From: Terribacillus halophilus
Lineage (GTDB): Bacteria; Bacillota; Bacilli; Bacillales; Amphibacillaceae
Assembly (NCBI RefSeq): GCF_900101385.1
Contig: NZ_FMZB01000014.1
Span: forward strand, 1 to 64,000
DNA length: 64,000 nucleotides
Direction: 5' to 3'
Made by a program: the position numbers and the translations under genes. Below the pieces are notes generated by a model. That model made no database searches and was not told the origin of the DNA. It saw nothing but the letters and a program-made list of their open reading frames with translations. Positions 1-8,251 of the stretch are shown here, one piece after another. The stretch's first letter is position 1. Each line of letters starts with the position of its first letter.

Positions 1-82
1 ATCTGGTTTCCTGCGCTCGACTTGCATGTATTAGGCACGCCGCCAGCGTTCGTCCTGAGCCAAGATCAAACTCTCCATGAAA
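1..82 (-). rRNA. 16S ribosomal RNA, 5' end only
   Basis: The minus strand carries the conserved start of 16S rRNA (AGAGTTTGAT at 74 down to 65, then the TGGCTCAGGACGAACGCTGG block). By analogy with B. subtilis, whose mature end lies eight bases before AGAGTTTG, the mature 5' end is placed at about 82. The gene runs off the left edge. The base after GATC is T where most Bacilli have C. Confidence 0.97.
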
Positions 83-206
83 GTGTTGATGCTTTGCTCG
101 TTAGAGCTGACGTTGATCTTAATGATCATGTCGTTTAGTTCGTAATTGGTTGTTTTGTTCAGTTTTCAAGAATCAAGTTGTTGCCGCTTGTTTCAGCGAC
201 TAGAAC
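83..206 (-). other. rRNA operon leader transcript region
   Basis: This is the transcribed leader between promoter P2 and 16S rRNA. It contains the Bacillus rrn element TTGAAAACTGAACAAAAC (read on the minus strand, roughly 150-170), a hallmark of rrn leaders linked to antitermination and 16S processing. No coding sequence is present. Confidence 0.75.
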
Positions 207-236
207 ATCTTATCATGTCTCAGTTGTTTTTGTCAA
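207..236 (-). promoter_or_regulatory. rrn promoter P2 (sigma-A)
   Basis: On the minus strand, a -35 TTGACA (231-236) and -10 TAAGAT (207-212) are separated by 18 bases, about 125 bases upstream of the mature 16S 5' end. With P1 it forms the tandem promoter arrangement typical of Bacillus rRNA operons. Confidence 0.8.
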
Positions 237-304
237 CGACTTTTTATAAAAAACTTGATAATCTGTTTGGCGTGTTTTTTCGTCTTACCTTAGCGCCGTT
301 TAAC

Positions 305-333
305 AGTATACGACCTATTTCGATATGAGTCAA
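305..333 (-). promoter_or_regulatory. rrn promoter P1 (sigma-A)
   Basis: On the minus strand, a -35 TTGACT (328-333) and -10 TATACT (305-310) are separated by exactly 17 bases, about 95 bases upstream of P2. This is the distal promoter of the rRNA operon. Confidence 0.8.
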
Positions 334-439
334 CAGCTTTTTTCTATTAAATTTCAAAAGCCGCCCAGAGGCCCTTGTATGAAGCTCTCTGGCCTTAGGA
401 GAATAATGGTGTTCCCAACTCTAATCAGCTTATTTTAGC

Positions 440-467
440 ATAAAAAAAGCCCCGTGCATAACGGAGC
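440..467 (-). terminator. Intrinsic terminator after the ATPase pseudogene
   Basis: On the minus strand GCTCCGT and ACGGGGC pair around a TATGC loop (449-467), followed by seven T residues (442-448). It lies 11 bases past the residual stop codon of the P-type ATPase remnant and shields the rrn promoters from upstream read-through. Confidence 0.8.
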
Positions 468-477
468 TCTCCTGGTT

Positions 478-2162
478 TTATCTGATTCTATTGCGTATAG
501 CTTTGATGATTTCCATCAAGATGACAGCTGCCAGGGCAAGCCCTGCGGCAATGGACAATTCCTCCAACCGAAAGCTTCCGGAATTGAAAAGATACTGCGC
601 ACCCCCGGCAATATGTAATCCCGTAAAGTAAGAAGCAAATAGCTACTGCACCGAGTACGTACTTATTTAGTCAGAAAACCTACTTTGAAAATCGTCTGCG
701 TGTTTGATCTTGCAGAAAATGTCTGAAGTGTCCTTGCAAGTATAAGCGTCGCTCATCACTTAATGGCTGTTCCATTCCATCAATCAAGATGTGGGTGCAT
801 CTTTCGAACATGACATCGGATTCGCCTTTAGTCAGCATCAATCTTTTTTTCATCCAAATGATAGACAGTCGACATCATTTTCCGGTCAGAATCGAATGGC
901 AGCTCCATTCCCGCTCATTTTTCTTCTCGCAGGCGAGCGGGATCCAGTCCCATATTCTTACCGAAATGAATCAGCGCCGTTTCTGTGGGATCTCCAATTT
1001 TGGGCTCCTTCCTCACTTACACTGGAGTCGTTACAGAGTACCGCGATGTCAAGAAGCAACTGCTCCGATTTACTCCGCTGGGATGCATCTTCTATCGTTT
1101 GCCCTGATTGTCCTGGAATGAATGTATCGGTTACGGTCATTTTGTTTTGCGTCAGCGTCCCTGTCTTATCGGTACAGATAACGCGTGTGGAACCTAACGT
1201 CTCTACAGCCCGGAGCCTGCGTATGATCGCCTGCTGCTTGGCCATCTTGGTCGTCCCGACAGCCATGACGATTGTAAAAATGGAGGATAATGCTAATGCT
1301 TCCGGTATGGCCGCCACCGCGACTGCAACCGAGAAAGTAAAGGCATTTAGGAAACCCTGGGTCATATCCGCTTGACCATCCCCGAACCAAAGCCGGGCAG
1401 CTTGGGAAGCGAAGATCAAAATACACAGTATCAGGACAGCAATCCCCAGTTTCTTACTGAATTCATCCCGCTTCTTCTGCAGGGGCGTCTGCTTGGATTC
1501 AGCTGTCTCGATCATATCGGCAATCCGGCCAATCTCCGTATCCTGGGCATAATAGCAGTTACGACAAAATTTCCTCTGCCATTTACTACAAGTGATCCGC
1601 TATGTACCATATTGACACGATCACCAATAGAAGCTTCTTCATCAATCACTTCGGTATTCTTCTCTGCTGCTTCCGACTCTCCGGAGAGCATACCTTCATT
1701 GATCTTCAACGCTTCACCGCTTATCAGCCTTCCATCAGCAGGCACGTAGTCCCCTGCATCAAGTTGGACGACCCCCCCTTTGTCAACTCTTTGGCGGGCA
1801 CCGTCTTACTTTCTCCATTACGTACGACTTTAGCTGATGGAGCCGATTTCCAATGAGCTTTCTGCTTTCTTTGTCTGAACCACACTGATGACGCTATTGA
1901 GTATAATCACCAAGAAGATGATGACGGATTCGACCACTTCCCCCAATGCCAGCTGTACCGCAGCTGCGACAAGCAGGACGATGACCATCGCATCCTCAAA
2001 AGTGCCAAGGAACAGCTTCCATACCGGATCCTTTTCCTTCCCTTTTAATTCATTGTATCCATCCGATTCAAGTCTCCGCCGAGCTTCCTCTTCCAATAAC
2101 CCTTCTTTCAAGGTCCCTAATTCCTGTAAGACTGCTTCTGTATCCATGCCGTGCGCCTTCAC
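478..2162 (-). pseudogene. P-type Ca2+-transporting ATPase remnant
   Basis: Pieces of one P-type cation ATPase are scattered over three frames in the correct order. They are an N-terminal cation-ATPase domain with its first membrane segments (2162 to 1830), an actuator segment with the SGES phosphatase-type loop (1745-1512), and a membrane segment plus phosphorylation motif DKTGTLT (1515-958). A short piece of the nucleotide-binding domain (about 950-800) and the last membrane helix with a stop at 478-480 follow. An intact SERCA-like calcium ATPase has about 890 codons, but this span allows only about 560. Frameshifts, in-frame stops and large deletions, especially of the hinge and C-terminal membrane domain, are therefore present. 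The phosphorylation motif survives, so decay may be fairly recent. B. subtilis has no ATPase gene here. I am confident it is non-functional. Confidence 0.85.
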
Positions 2163-2339
2163 TTCATCGCTCCTTTCTAAGTTTCCCTCCTATTTGTTTC
2201 CACCAACTGACCGAAATGGAATCAACTTTTTTGTAAAGATACTGTCAGTTGTATTATCAGATAGCAGACAAGCATCATGTTTGAGGACAGGCATGCATAG
2301 AATGGAACTACTACGGGAGCAGCGAAGGGAATGATATGC

Positions 2340-3101
2340 ATGCAGCACTTTTATGTATTCCGTTTCAACAAATGGAAAAGATGGGCGTTCGTCGTGGCAG
2401 CAGCAATGTTCACGGCATTGATCATCTGGATGGAGACGAGCAGTTCATTATCCGTCTTTTCTTCAAAGGAAAAGCCGGCAGCATTGACACAAGGAAGCAA
2501 GGATGAGCCCAATATCGCCCTCACCTTCAATATAAGCTGGGGAGATACACAAGCTATCCCTATACTGGATGAATTGAAGGAACAGAATGTGAAAGCAACC
2601 TTCTTCGTCAGCGGCGAATGGGCGGAGCGTCATCCGCAGATTGTCGACCGGATCGTCGAGGATAAGCATGAACTGGGAATGATGGGATACCGCTACAAGA
2701 GTTATATCGAACAAGAGCCCGCTCAAATCAGAAAAGATCTCTCCTACGCAAAAGAGATTTTCCGTAAACTCGGGCACGAAGATATCGAATTGCTTCGTGC
2801 ACCAGCAGGAGATTTCAATACCGAAATCATTCAATTGTCTGAAACACTCGGCATGAAAGTGATCCAATACAGCGTGAATCCACAGGACTGGCGCAACCCA
2901 GGCACGCAGCTCATCGTGGATGAAGTCATGGAAGAAGCAAGCAATGGCGATATCATCCAGCTGCATGCTTCTGATTCAGTCAAACAGACCGAAAAGGCCT
3001 TGGAAACCATCCTGCCGGCACTGAAGAATAAAGGCTACCATTACGTGACCGTCAGTGAATTGATTGCCGGGGGATCTCCGGAACTGAAAGAAGTGAACTG
3101 A
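2340..3101 (+). CDS. pdaB: Polysaccharide deacetylase-family sporulation protein PdaB
   Basis: This 253-residue protein has an N-terminal membrane anchor (about residues 14-31) and a NodB-type deacetylase domain. PdaB (YbaN) is needed to maintain spores after late sporulation in B. subtilis and is thought to act on spore peptidoglycan. Conserved PdaB features seen are HELG..GYRYKSY, LLRAPAGDFN and the C-terminal LHASDS motif. Motif 1 reads TFNISWGD: Asn64 replaces the Asp expected in TFDISWGD, which could impair catalysis. The start at 2340 is preferred because GAAGGGA lies nine bases upstream; an in-frame ATG at 2331 abuts that site. The gene sits upstream of gerD as in B. subtilis, but kbaA, which usually lies between them, is absent. 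Confidence 0.9.
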   Translation: MQHFYVFRFNKWKRWAFVVAAAMFTALIIWMETSSSLSVFSSKEKPAALTQGSKDEPNIALTFNISWGDTQAIPILDELKEQNVKATFFVSGEWAERHPQIVDRIVEDKHELGMMGYRYKSYIEQEPAQIRKDLSYAKEIFRKLGHEDIELLRAPAGDFNTEIIQLSETLGMKVIQYSVNPQDWRNPGTQLIVDEVMEEASNGDIIQLHASDSVKQTEKALETILPALKNKGYHYVTVSELIAGGSPELKEVN

Positions 3102-3132
3102 TGCATAATCATTGCTCCTTCTGCGCAAAGTA
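3102..3132 (+). promoter_or_regulatory. Probable sigma-G promoter of gerD
   Basis: TGCATA (3102-3107) and CAAAGTA (3126-3132) are separated by 18 bases. They resemble the sigma-G consensus TGnATA / CATAnTA, with one mismatch in the -10. gerD is forespore-expressed from sigma-G in B. subtilis, so location and spacing fit. Confidence 0.6.
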
Positions 3133-3166
3133 AGAGTACTTACTATAGAGGAAGGAGCACGTGATT

Positions 3167-3739
3167 ATGTTTGTAAGGTTAGTGCCGATCCTGATATTAT
3201 CCCTGTTCGTGCTTGCTTCATGTACAGGCGGCCAAGCCGCAGAAAACAGCCAGCCGGATTATGATACGACCAAGCAGATGGTCGCAGATATATTGAAAAC
3301 AGACGAAGGCAAGAAAGCCATTTCGGAAGTGATGTCTGATGAGACGATGCAGGATTTGGTTTCATTGGATGCCAGCAAAGTAGAAGATGCTATCAATAAA
3401 TCGTGGACCTCGGAGGAAGGACAGAAATTTTGGAAAGAGCGCTTTGAGGATCCGGAATTTGTCGCCGCCTTTGCGAAGAATATCGGACCCGAGCAGAAAA
3501 AGCTCGTCAAAGATCTAATGAATGATTCCGATTTCCAAAAACAGATGCTGCAGCTCTTACAAGACCCGAAAGTACAGGAGCAAATGCTCCATGTCATGAA
3601 AAGCCAGGATTTCCGCAAAGAGCTGGAAAAGACCATCCAGGAATCAGCCGAAACGCCGATGTTTGAACAAAAGCTGATGCAAACTGTCCAAAAGGCATTG
3701 GAAGAAGCACAGTCCAAACAAAAAGAAAAACAATCATAA
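3167..3739 (+). CDS. gerD: Spore germination lipoprotein GerD
   Basis: GerD is an inner-membrane lipoprotein that clusters nutrient germinant receptors into the germinosome. The 190-residue product has a short signal peptide ending in the lipobox LASC (Cys about residue 20). A soluble helical domain rich in Gln, Lys and Glu follows, with the family's repeated segments and a low-complexity Lys/Gln/Glu tail. ATG 3167 is chosen over GTG 3161 because GAAGGAG (3151-3157) is nine bases from the former and only three from the latter. It is convergent with salA, and a shared terminator lies between them. Confidence 0.92.
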   Translation: MFVRLVPILILSLFVLASCTGGQAAENSQPDYDTTKQMVADILKTDEGKKAISEVMSDETMQDLVSLDASKVEDAINKSWTSEEGQKFWKERFEDPEFVAAFAKNIGPEQKKLVKDLMNDSDFQKQMLQLLQDPKVQEQMLHVMKSQDFRKELEKTIQESAETPMFEQKLMQTVQKALEEAQSKQKEKQS

Positions 3740-3751
3740 ATAGCTTCCCCA

Positions 3752-3793
3752 AATAAAAATAGCTGAGAGCAAATCGCTCTCAGCTATTTTTAT
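3752..3793. terminator. Bidirectional terminator between gerD and salA
   Basis: AGCTGAGAGC and GCTCTCAGCT form a perfect 11-12 bp stem around an AAAT loop. It is flanked by AAATAAAAAT and ATTTTTATT, so U-tracts exist in both directions. It serves convergent gerD and salA and overlaps the salA stop codon. Confidence 0.93.
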
Positions 3794-4851
3794 TGCATGT
3801 ATTTTTCCAAGATCGCTCTTGCCAAGTCATCGTACGCATCTCCAAGCGGATGATCCTCCTGGTAGACAGCCGGCGCAAAAACATCTTCTTCTTTATAAGG
3901 CTGTGCAAGCGGCAAGCGGCCGATCACTTCTGTATCAAGTGCATCCGCGAGCTTGTCCCCTCCGCCTTGTCCGAATACATATTCCTTCTCACCCGTTGCC
4001 TGTACTTCGTAGTACGCCATGTTTTCCACTACACCTAGGATTTCATGCTCGGTGCGGATCGCCATCTGTCCCGCGCGTGCTGCGACGAAGGCCGCATTTG
4101 GATGCGGTGTAGTGACGATGATTTCCTTGGAGGACGGCAGCATTGTGTGGATATCCAATGCGACATCCCCTGTTCCTGGTGGCAGGTCGACAAGCAAGTA
4201 ATCCAGATCATCGCCCCATTGTACTTCCTTGAAGAAGCTTGTCAGCATCTTACCGAGCATTGGTCCACGCCAGATGACTGGGCCGTTGTCCTCGACGAAG
4301 AAGCCCATGGAAATGACCTTCACGCCAAAGCGCTCCACTGGTGTGATTTTGTCATCGACAACTTCCGGCCGTTTCTCGATACCCATCATTTCCGGAACAC
4401 TGAAACCATATATGTCCGCATCGATGATACCGACTTTGAAGCCGATTCGTGCCAGCGCCACTGCCAAGTTAACAGTTACAGTTGATTTGCCGACACCGCC
4501 TTTGCCGCTGGCGATGTTGATGAATTTCGTTTTCGTATCCTGGTCCAGCAACGATTTCTGTTTACCGGATGATTGCGTTTGGCTGTAGCGCTCGACTATT
4601 TCCTGTGGAAGCTGGTCGAAGCGCAATCCCACTGTTGCAGCACCCGCACTTTTCAGGACATTAACAATTTCTTGCTGCAGCTGCATCTGTTCTGCTGTAT
4701 TCGTTTTACCAACCAAGATTTTCACGCTGACATGCCGTTTCTCTTCTTTGATCCGGATATCGGCGATGGCGCCGGTTTCCCCCAGCGTCGTATGTAGAAA
4801 AGGATCTTCGATATCATTCAGAAGCTCCCTTACTTTTTCTTCTGTCACCAT
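3790..4851 (-). CDS. salA: Mrp/NBP35-family P-loop ATPase SalA
   Basis: This 353-residue protein has an N-terminal MIP18-like domain (about 1-85) and a Mrp/ApbC ATPase domain with a deviant Walker A SGKGGVGKST (about 115-124) and the DADIYG switch. Mrp proteins that carry Fe-S clusters have a CxxC pair near the C-terminal third. Here the equivalent stretch (YYEVQATGEKEYVFG) has no cysteine, as in B. subtilis SalA. SalA represses scoC and so derepresses exoprotease genes. It therefore looks like the regulatory rather than the cluster-carrier form. The start has AGGGGGCG six bases upstream. An inverted repeat brackets its probable -10 region. Confidence 0.9.
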   Translation of the reverse strand: MVTEEKVRELLNDIEDPFLHTTLGETGAIADIRIKEEKRHVSVKILVGKTNTAEQMQLQQEIVNVLKSAGAATVGLRFDQLPQEIVERYSQTQSSGKQKSLLDQDTKTKFINIASGKGGVGKSTVTVNLAVALARIGFKVGIIDADIYGFSVPEMMGIEKRPEVVDDKITPVERFGVKVISMGFFVEDNGPVIWRGPMLGKMLTSFFKEVQWGDDLDYLLVDLPPGTGDVALDIHTMLPSSKEIIVTTPHPNAAFVAARAGQMAIRTEHEILGVVENMAYYEVQATGEKEYVFGQGGGDKLADALDTEVIGRLPLAQPYKEEDVFAPAVYQEDHPLGDAYDDLARAILEKYMQ

Positions 4852-4951
4852 GTGAACGCCCCCTACCTAGCTTGTTCCGGAAAACGGTTTCCAGACTGCT
4901 TTTACCGCTAGTATAACACATTCTGAACAAGGCTAGGCAAGCGGCGCTCGG

Positions 4952-5674
4952 TCATTCATCTTCCGGCATCTTCTCAGTTGTATAGCGGAGGATACCTTCA
5001 TAAATACTGAAGGCCATTTTGTCCTGATAAACGCTGTCCTTCAAAAGCTCCAACTCCCGCGGGTTCGACATGAAGCCAATCTCGACAAGCGCACCCGTAG
5101 GTTCCGTATGTTTCAGAAGATACATCGTATTCAATGACAGCGGTACTCGTTTCGTATTCTCCAGATTGCGTTTGATTTCATCCTGGATGAATGTTGCCAA
5201 CGCTTTACTACCTGTTCTATCTTCATTATAAAACGTCTGGGCTCCTGACCATTTGGTAGAGAGCAATGCATTTGTATGGATGCTGATATAAAAGTCCGCT
5301 TCCTTTTCTTCAATAAAAGCCACTCGATTCCGGATATCCTCTGATTTCCGATTGGAAAGCCCTTTTGTATCTTCATCCGCAAGATCCACATCATCTTCCC
5401 GGGTTAAATAGACAAGTGCTCCGCCCTGTTGCAAATAGTCCCGCAACATTTGCGAAACCGCTAAAGTTATACCCGCTTCCTGCGTTCCATCTGCACCTTC
5501 TGCACCGCCATCCACACCGCCATGGCCCGGGTCGATTACGATTGTCTTCCCGGCCAATGGCAAGGACCAGGAATGAGATGACTCTTCCGTCGTGACGATT
5601 TTCGGTACATAGTACGCGAGCAGCATGATAAACAGCGCAGCTGCTATTGCTCCTGCAATCCATCTTCTAGTCAT
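4952..5674 (-). CDS. cwlD: N-acetylmuramoyl-L-alanine amidase CwlD
   Basis: CwlD removes the peptide side chain from muramic acid during spore cortex synthesis, the first step in making muramic-delta-lactam. The 240-residue product has an N-terminal membrane segment (about 5-24) and an Amidase_3 domain. Zinc and catalytic motifs seen are DPGHGG (His51), Glu66, SIHTNA and VEIGFMSN. It diverges from the gene at 5812 and precedes salA in the same direction with a 100-base gap. A sigma-E-like promoter lies upstream, matching mother-cell expression of cwlD in B. subtilis. Confidence 0.93.
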   Translation of the reverse strand: MTRRWIAGAIAAALFIMLLAYYVPKIVTTEESSHSWSLPLAGKTIVIDPGHGGVDGGAEGADGTQEAGITLAVSQMLRDYLQQGGALVYLTREDDVDLADEDTKGLSNRKSEDIRNRVAFIEEKEADFYISIHTNALLSTKWSGAQTFYNEDRTGSKALATFIQDEIKRNLENTKRVPLSLNTMYLLKHTEPTGALVEIGFMSNPRELELLKDSVYQDKMAFSIYEGILRYTTEKMPEDE

Positions 5675-5705
5675 TCATACTTCCTCCCATACCGCGCATT
5701 TGTAC

Positions 5706-5734
5706 ACTATATGGGACAACCATTCCGGATATAC
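5706..5734 (-). promoter_or_regulatory. Probable sigma-E promoter of cwlD
   Basis: Minus-strand -10 CATATAGT (5706-5713) matches the sigma-E consensus CATACAnT at seven of eight positions. GTATAT (5729-5734) lies 15 bases further upstream. It is about 30 bases from the cwlD start, and cwlD is a known sporulation gene. Confidence 0.55.
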
Positions 5735-5742
5735 GCTCTTCT

Positions 5743-5770
5743 TTGGAAATCATGCCGGCACTGGTATAAT
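5743..5770 (+). promoter_or_regulatory. Sigma-A promoter of the 5.8-7.1 kb operon
   Basis: TTGGAA (5743-5748) and a perfect TATAAT (5765-5770) are separated by 16 bases, about 40 bases upstream of the small membrane protein gene at 5812. It is divergent from the cwlD promoter. Confidence 0.75.
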
Positions 5771-5811
5771 GAAGCTAGCATTACCAAGTATGATAGAAAA
5801 GGACGTACAAC

Positions 5812-6024
5812 ATGAAATTCGATAATCAAACGAAACGCTTATATTTGAATGTTGGCATTTATATCGTGTTGGGTGGTTTGAGTGTTTTGCTCTACTTGCT
5901 CCATGACAACTTGATCATTGTGGGTATCTGTTTGCTTGTCAGCTACTTGATCAGTTACGGTATCTCCAATTCACTTTTTCCTCGCAGCAAAGATACTTTC
6001 TACCCAAAAGATGAAAGGAAGTAG
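5812..6024 (+). CDS. Small two-helix membrane protein, unknown function
   Basis: The 70-residue product has two hydrophobic segments (about residues 13-30 and 33-55) and a charged C-terminus rich in Lys, Asp and Arg. I do not recognise a family. It has its own promoter with a perfect -10 and is the first gene of a likely operon with a Nudix hydrolase, another small membrane protein and a VOC protein. Only five bases separate it from the next start. Confidence 0.7.
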   Translation: MKFDNQTKRLYLNVGIYIVLGGLSVLLYLLHDNLIIVGICLLVSYLISYGISNSLFPRSKDTFYPKDERK

Positions 6025-6029
6025 TTAGG

Positions 6030-6476
6030 TTGGCAAACTATATCATGGATTTACGCGAAATGGTCGGCAGACGTCCGCTCGTCATGGCTGGTGCCGGTGT
6101 CATTGTCCGGAATAAGGAAGGCGAGCTGCTGTTGCAGCTGAGATCGGATACAAAAGATTGGGGACTTCCAGGGGGTGCGCTGGAGCTCGGAGAATCATTG
6201 GAAGGTACAGCCAGACGCGAGCTTTTCGAGGAGACGGGGCTGCACGCAGAACGCTTCAGCTTTTTGCGAATATGTTCAGGGCCCGAGTTCTATGCTCAGT
6301 ATCCAAACGGAGACGAAGTGTACAATGTTATCTCTGTTTATGAGGCCAACGGCATTTCAGGTGAATTCTCCATGACTGATGGCGAAAGCTTAGACCTCCG
6401 CTATTTCCCGCTTGATGATCTACCTGAACTCAACCATATCACCCGGAAGATGCTTACAGACTTACTCATTCCATAA
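6030..6476 (+). CDS. Nudix hydrolase
   Basis: The 148-residue protein carries a full Nudix box, GGALELGESLEGTARREL followed by FEETGL (about residues 48-71). It therefore likely hydrolyses a nucleoside diphosphate linked to another moiety with a divalent metal; the substrate cannot be inferred. The start is a TTG at 6030 with AAAGGAAG eight bases upstream; the next ATG (6045) has no good ribosome binding site. It is the second gene of the operon and five bases from its upstream neighbour. Confidence 0.88.
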   Translation: MANYIMDLREMVGRRPLVMAGAGVIVRNKEGELLLQLRSDTKDWGLPGGALELGESLEGTARRELFEETGLHAERFSFLRICSGPEFYAQYPNGDEVYNVISVYEANGISGEFSMTDGESLDLRYFPLDDLPELNHITRKMLTDLLIP

Positions 6477-6488
6477 AGGGGCACGAGC

Positions 6489-6671
6489 ATGACAAGAAAA
6501 ACGTGGATGTACTTATTCATCATGCTGAGCGGTTTTGCAATCGGCATCTACAACAACTTCACCAACATCGGAACACTGCTGCTCATGACGGTGCTCATTG
6601 CAGCCGCAGTAATCATGATCCTTGTCAACATCAGTGTATTGCTTAAGAACCGGCGACAAAAAAAACGATAG
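6489..6671 (+). CDS. Small membrane protein, unknown function
   Basis: This 60-residue protein has two predicted transmembrane segments (about 7-26 and 31-51) and ends in a strongly basic tail (KNRRQKKR), suggesting a cytoplasmic C-terminus by the positive-inside rule. No family is recognised. GGGGCACGAGC precedes the ATG, and it lies 12 bases after the Nudix gene. Confidence 0.65.
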   Translation: MTRKTWMYLFIMLSGFAIGIYNNFTNIGTLLLMTVLIAAAVIMILVNISVLLKNRRQKKR

Positions 6672-6682
6672 GAGTGTTTACC

Positions 6683-7117
6683 GTGAATCAAATCAATCTT
6701 ATTTGTTTAGGCGTCAAAGACATGCAAGCCTCACTCGCATTCTACCGCAATGGCCTGGATTTTGAGACAAGCGTCAAGGAAAACTCACCGAATATCGTAT
6801 TTTTCAATAACAGAGGGACGAAGCTGGAACTGTATCCGCTTGAAGAATTGCAAAAAGATATCCATGCTGCTACCCCGCCCCAAGCAACTGCCGGATTCCC
6901 GGGATTTACACTGGCTTATAATGCCAAAACCGCGCAAGAAGTCGATTACGTGATTGACAAGGCGGCACGAGCTGGTGCCACAATCGTCAAGCAGCCACAG
7001 CGTGTCGATTGGGGCGGCTACAGCGGTTACTTCACTGATCCTGATGGGTATTATTGGGAAGTTGCATTCAGCGAGCATTGGAAGTTCGACGAAAACAATA
7101 TGTTGATCATTGATTAA
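6683..7117 (+). CDS. VOC (glyoxalase/bleomycin resistance-like) family protein
   Basis: The 144-residue protein shows the vicinal-oxygen-chelate fold signatures: an N-terminal LICLGVKDMQASLAFY segment and a C-terminal YSGYFTDPDGYYWEVAF segment. VOC proteins are metal-dependent isomerases, dioxygenases or drug-binding proteins; the role here is unknown. GTG 6683 is preferred because AGGAG (6670-6674) is eight bases upstream. The alternative GTG at 6674 overlaps that site. It is the last gene of the operon, followed by a terminator. Confidence 0.85.
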   Translation: MNQINLICLGVKDMQASLAFYRNGLDFETSVKENSPNIVFFNNRGTKLELYPLEELQKDIHAATPPQATAGFPGFTLAYNAKTAQEVDYVIDKAARAGATIVKQPQRVDWGGYSGYFTDPDGYYWEVAFSEHWKFDENNMLIID

Positions 7118-7120
7118 AGC

Positions 7121-7154
7121 AAAAAGCCAGAAGCATGTACGCTTCTGGCTTTTT
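7121..7154. terminator. Bidirectional terminator
   Basis: AAAAAGCCAGAAGC and GCTTCTGGCTTTTT form a near-perfect stem around ATGTAC, with U-tracts in both directions. It is shared by the VOC gene and the convergent CDF transporter gene. Confidence 0.93.
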
Positions 7155-8022
7155 ATTGCGGCTCGACATGGACATTGACCCAATAGACACCGTGTTCCCG
7201 TTTCAGCGTCTTCTCGACTGTCGTCGCCACATCATGGGCTTTTCGGATATCCAGAGTGGAGTTGACCAAGATTTCTGTATCGACAATGGTATTATTGCCA
7301 TAGCTTCTTGCTTTCATTGTCTTTATGCCCTTTACCCCTTGAATTTGCATAATGGTTTCTGTATAAGCTGCCATCAAGGTTTCATCAAAACCATCGGTGA
7401 GCTGGTGGGAAGAGGAAGTGAAAATTTCCCACGCTGTCTTACAGATAATCAAACCGACAATGATTGCTGCCAACGGATCCAGCCATGGCAAGCCTAGCTG
7501 GGAGCCAATAATACCAATAACCGTTCCAATACTTACAAGTGCATCCGATAGATTATCCTTTGCCGCTGCCTTAACAGATTGACTGTTTATTTTTGTTCCT
7601 AATCGCATATTGTACCGGTATACGAGGAACATGACGATTGCCCCGAATATGCCTGTCCAAGCCGCCATCATATCCGGCGCCTCATTAGAACCGTCAAACA
7701 CATTCAATACCGCTGTATACAATACTTGCAGGCCGACTGTCATCATGATGAAGGAAGCAATGAGACTTGCTACTGTCTCCGCTTTCCAATGTCCGTATGG
7801 GTGATCGGCATCCGGCGGTTTCCGCGCCAGCTTCAACCCAATCAGCACAGCAACAGAAGCCACGATATCCGTAGCATTATTCAAACCGTCCGCCCGCAAA
7901 GCAGCCGATCCGCTTATGAATGCAATGATCAATTTTAAACAGGACAAGACAAGATAAGCACCGATGCTGATATAGACTCCGCGCTCTCCCATCCTCAGTT
8001 CCTTGTATTTTTCATTTTCCAA
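7153..8022 (-). CDS. Cation diffusion facilitator (CDF) metal efflux transporter
   Basis: The 289-residue membrane protein has the CDF signature in helix 2 (RADGLNNATD, with both Asp metal ligands) and a second metal site motif before helix 5 (HPYGHWKAET). A C-terminal cytoplasmic dimerisation domain ends HVEPQ. It resembles the B. subtilis manganese exporters MneP/MneS, so Mn2+ efflux by proton antiport is plausible, but Zn2+ or Fe2+ cannot be excluded. The start is TTG at 8022, with AAAGGG 11 bases upstream. The approximately 230-base upstream region shows no recognisable Mn riboswitch. Confidence 0.88.
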   Translation of the reverse strand: MENEKYKELRMGERGVYISIGAYLVLSCLKLIIAFISGSAALRADGLNNATDIVASVAVLIGLKLARKPPDADHPYGHWKAETVASLIASFIMMTVGLQVLYTAVLNVFDGSNEAPDMMAAWTGIFGAIVMFLVYRYNMRLGTKINSQSVKAAAKDNLSDALVSIGTVIGIIGSQLGLPWLDPLAAIIVGLIICKTAWEIFTSSSHQLTDGFDETLMAAYTETIMQIQGVKGIKTMKARSYGNNTIVDTEILVNSTLDIRKAHDVATTVEKTLKREHGVYWVNVHVEPQ

Positions 8023-8251
8023 CGCCTCGTCAGCCCTTTCATTCCAGTTCCATCATCATATCAGTCAACCAACAGGTGGGTCTATAGCAACGTTTTTTCA
8101 AGCTGCCATATGAATAGACGCCAGCTAATAGTTTTTCCTTGGGCAAAAGCGCAGACAATTCCTAAAATGTGAGCTAATCAAACGATTGATCAAAATAGGC
8201 ACCATCCGCCCATCCGCGCATAAGCTAGCGTGAGGAAGGAGCGATGATCAG

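Noticed and set aside
360-400. Hairpin GGCCAGAG/CTCTGGGC upstream of rrn P1
   Set aside because: Seven of eight pairs with a long loop and no U-tract; likely chance.
8023-8251. Possible Mn riboswitch before the CDF transporter
   Set aside because: The region lacks a recognisable yybP-ykoY core and terminator; only AT-rich sequence and the divergent small gene leader are seen.
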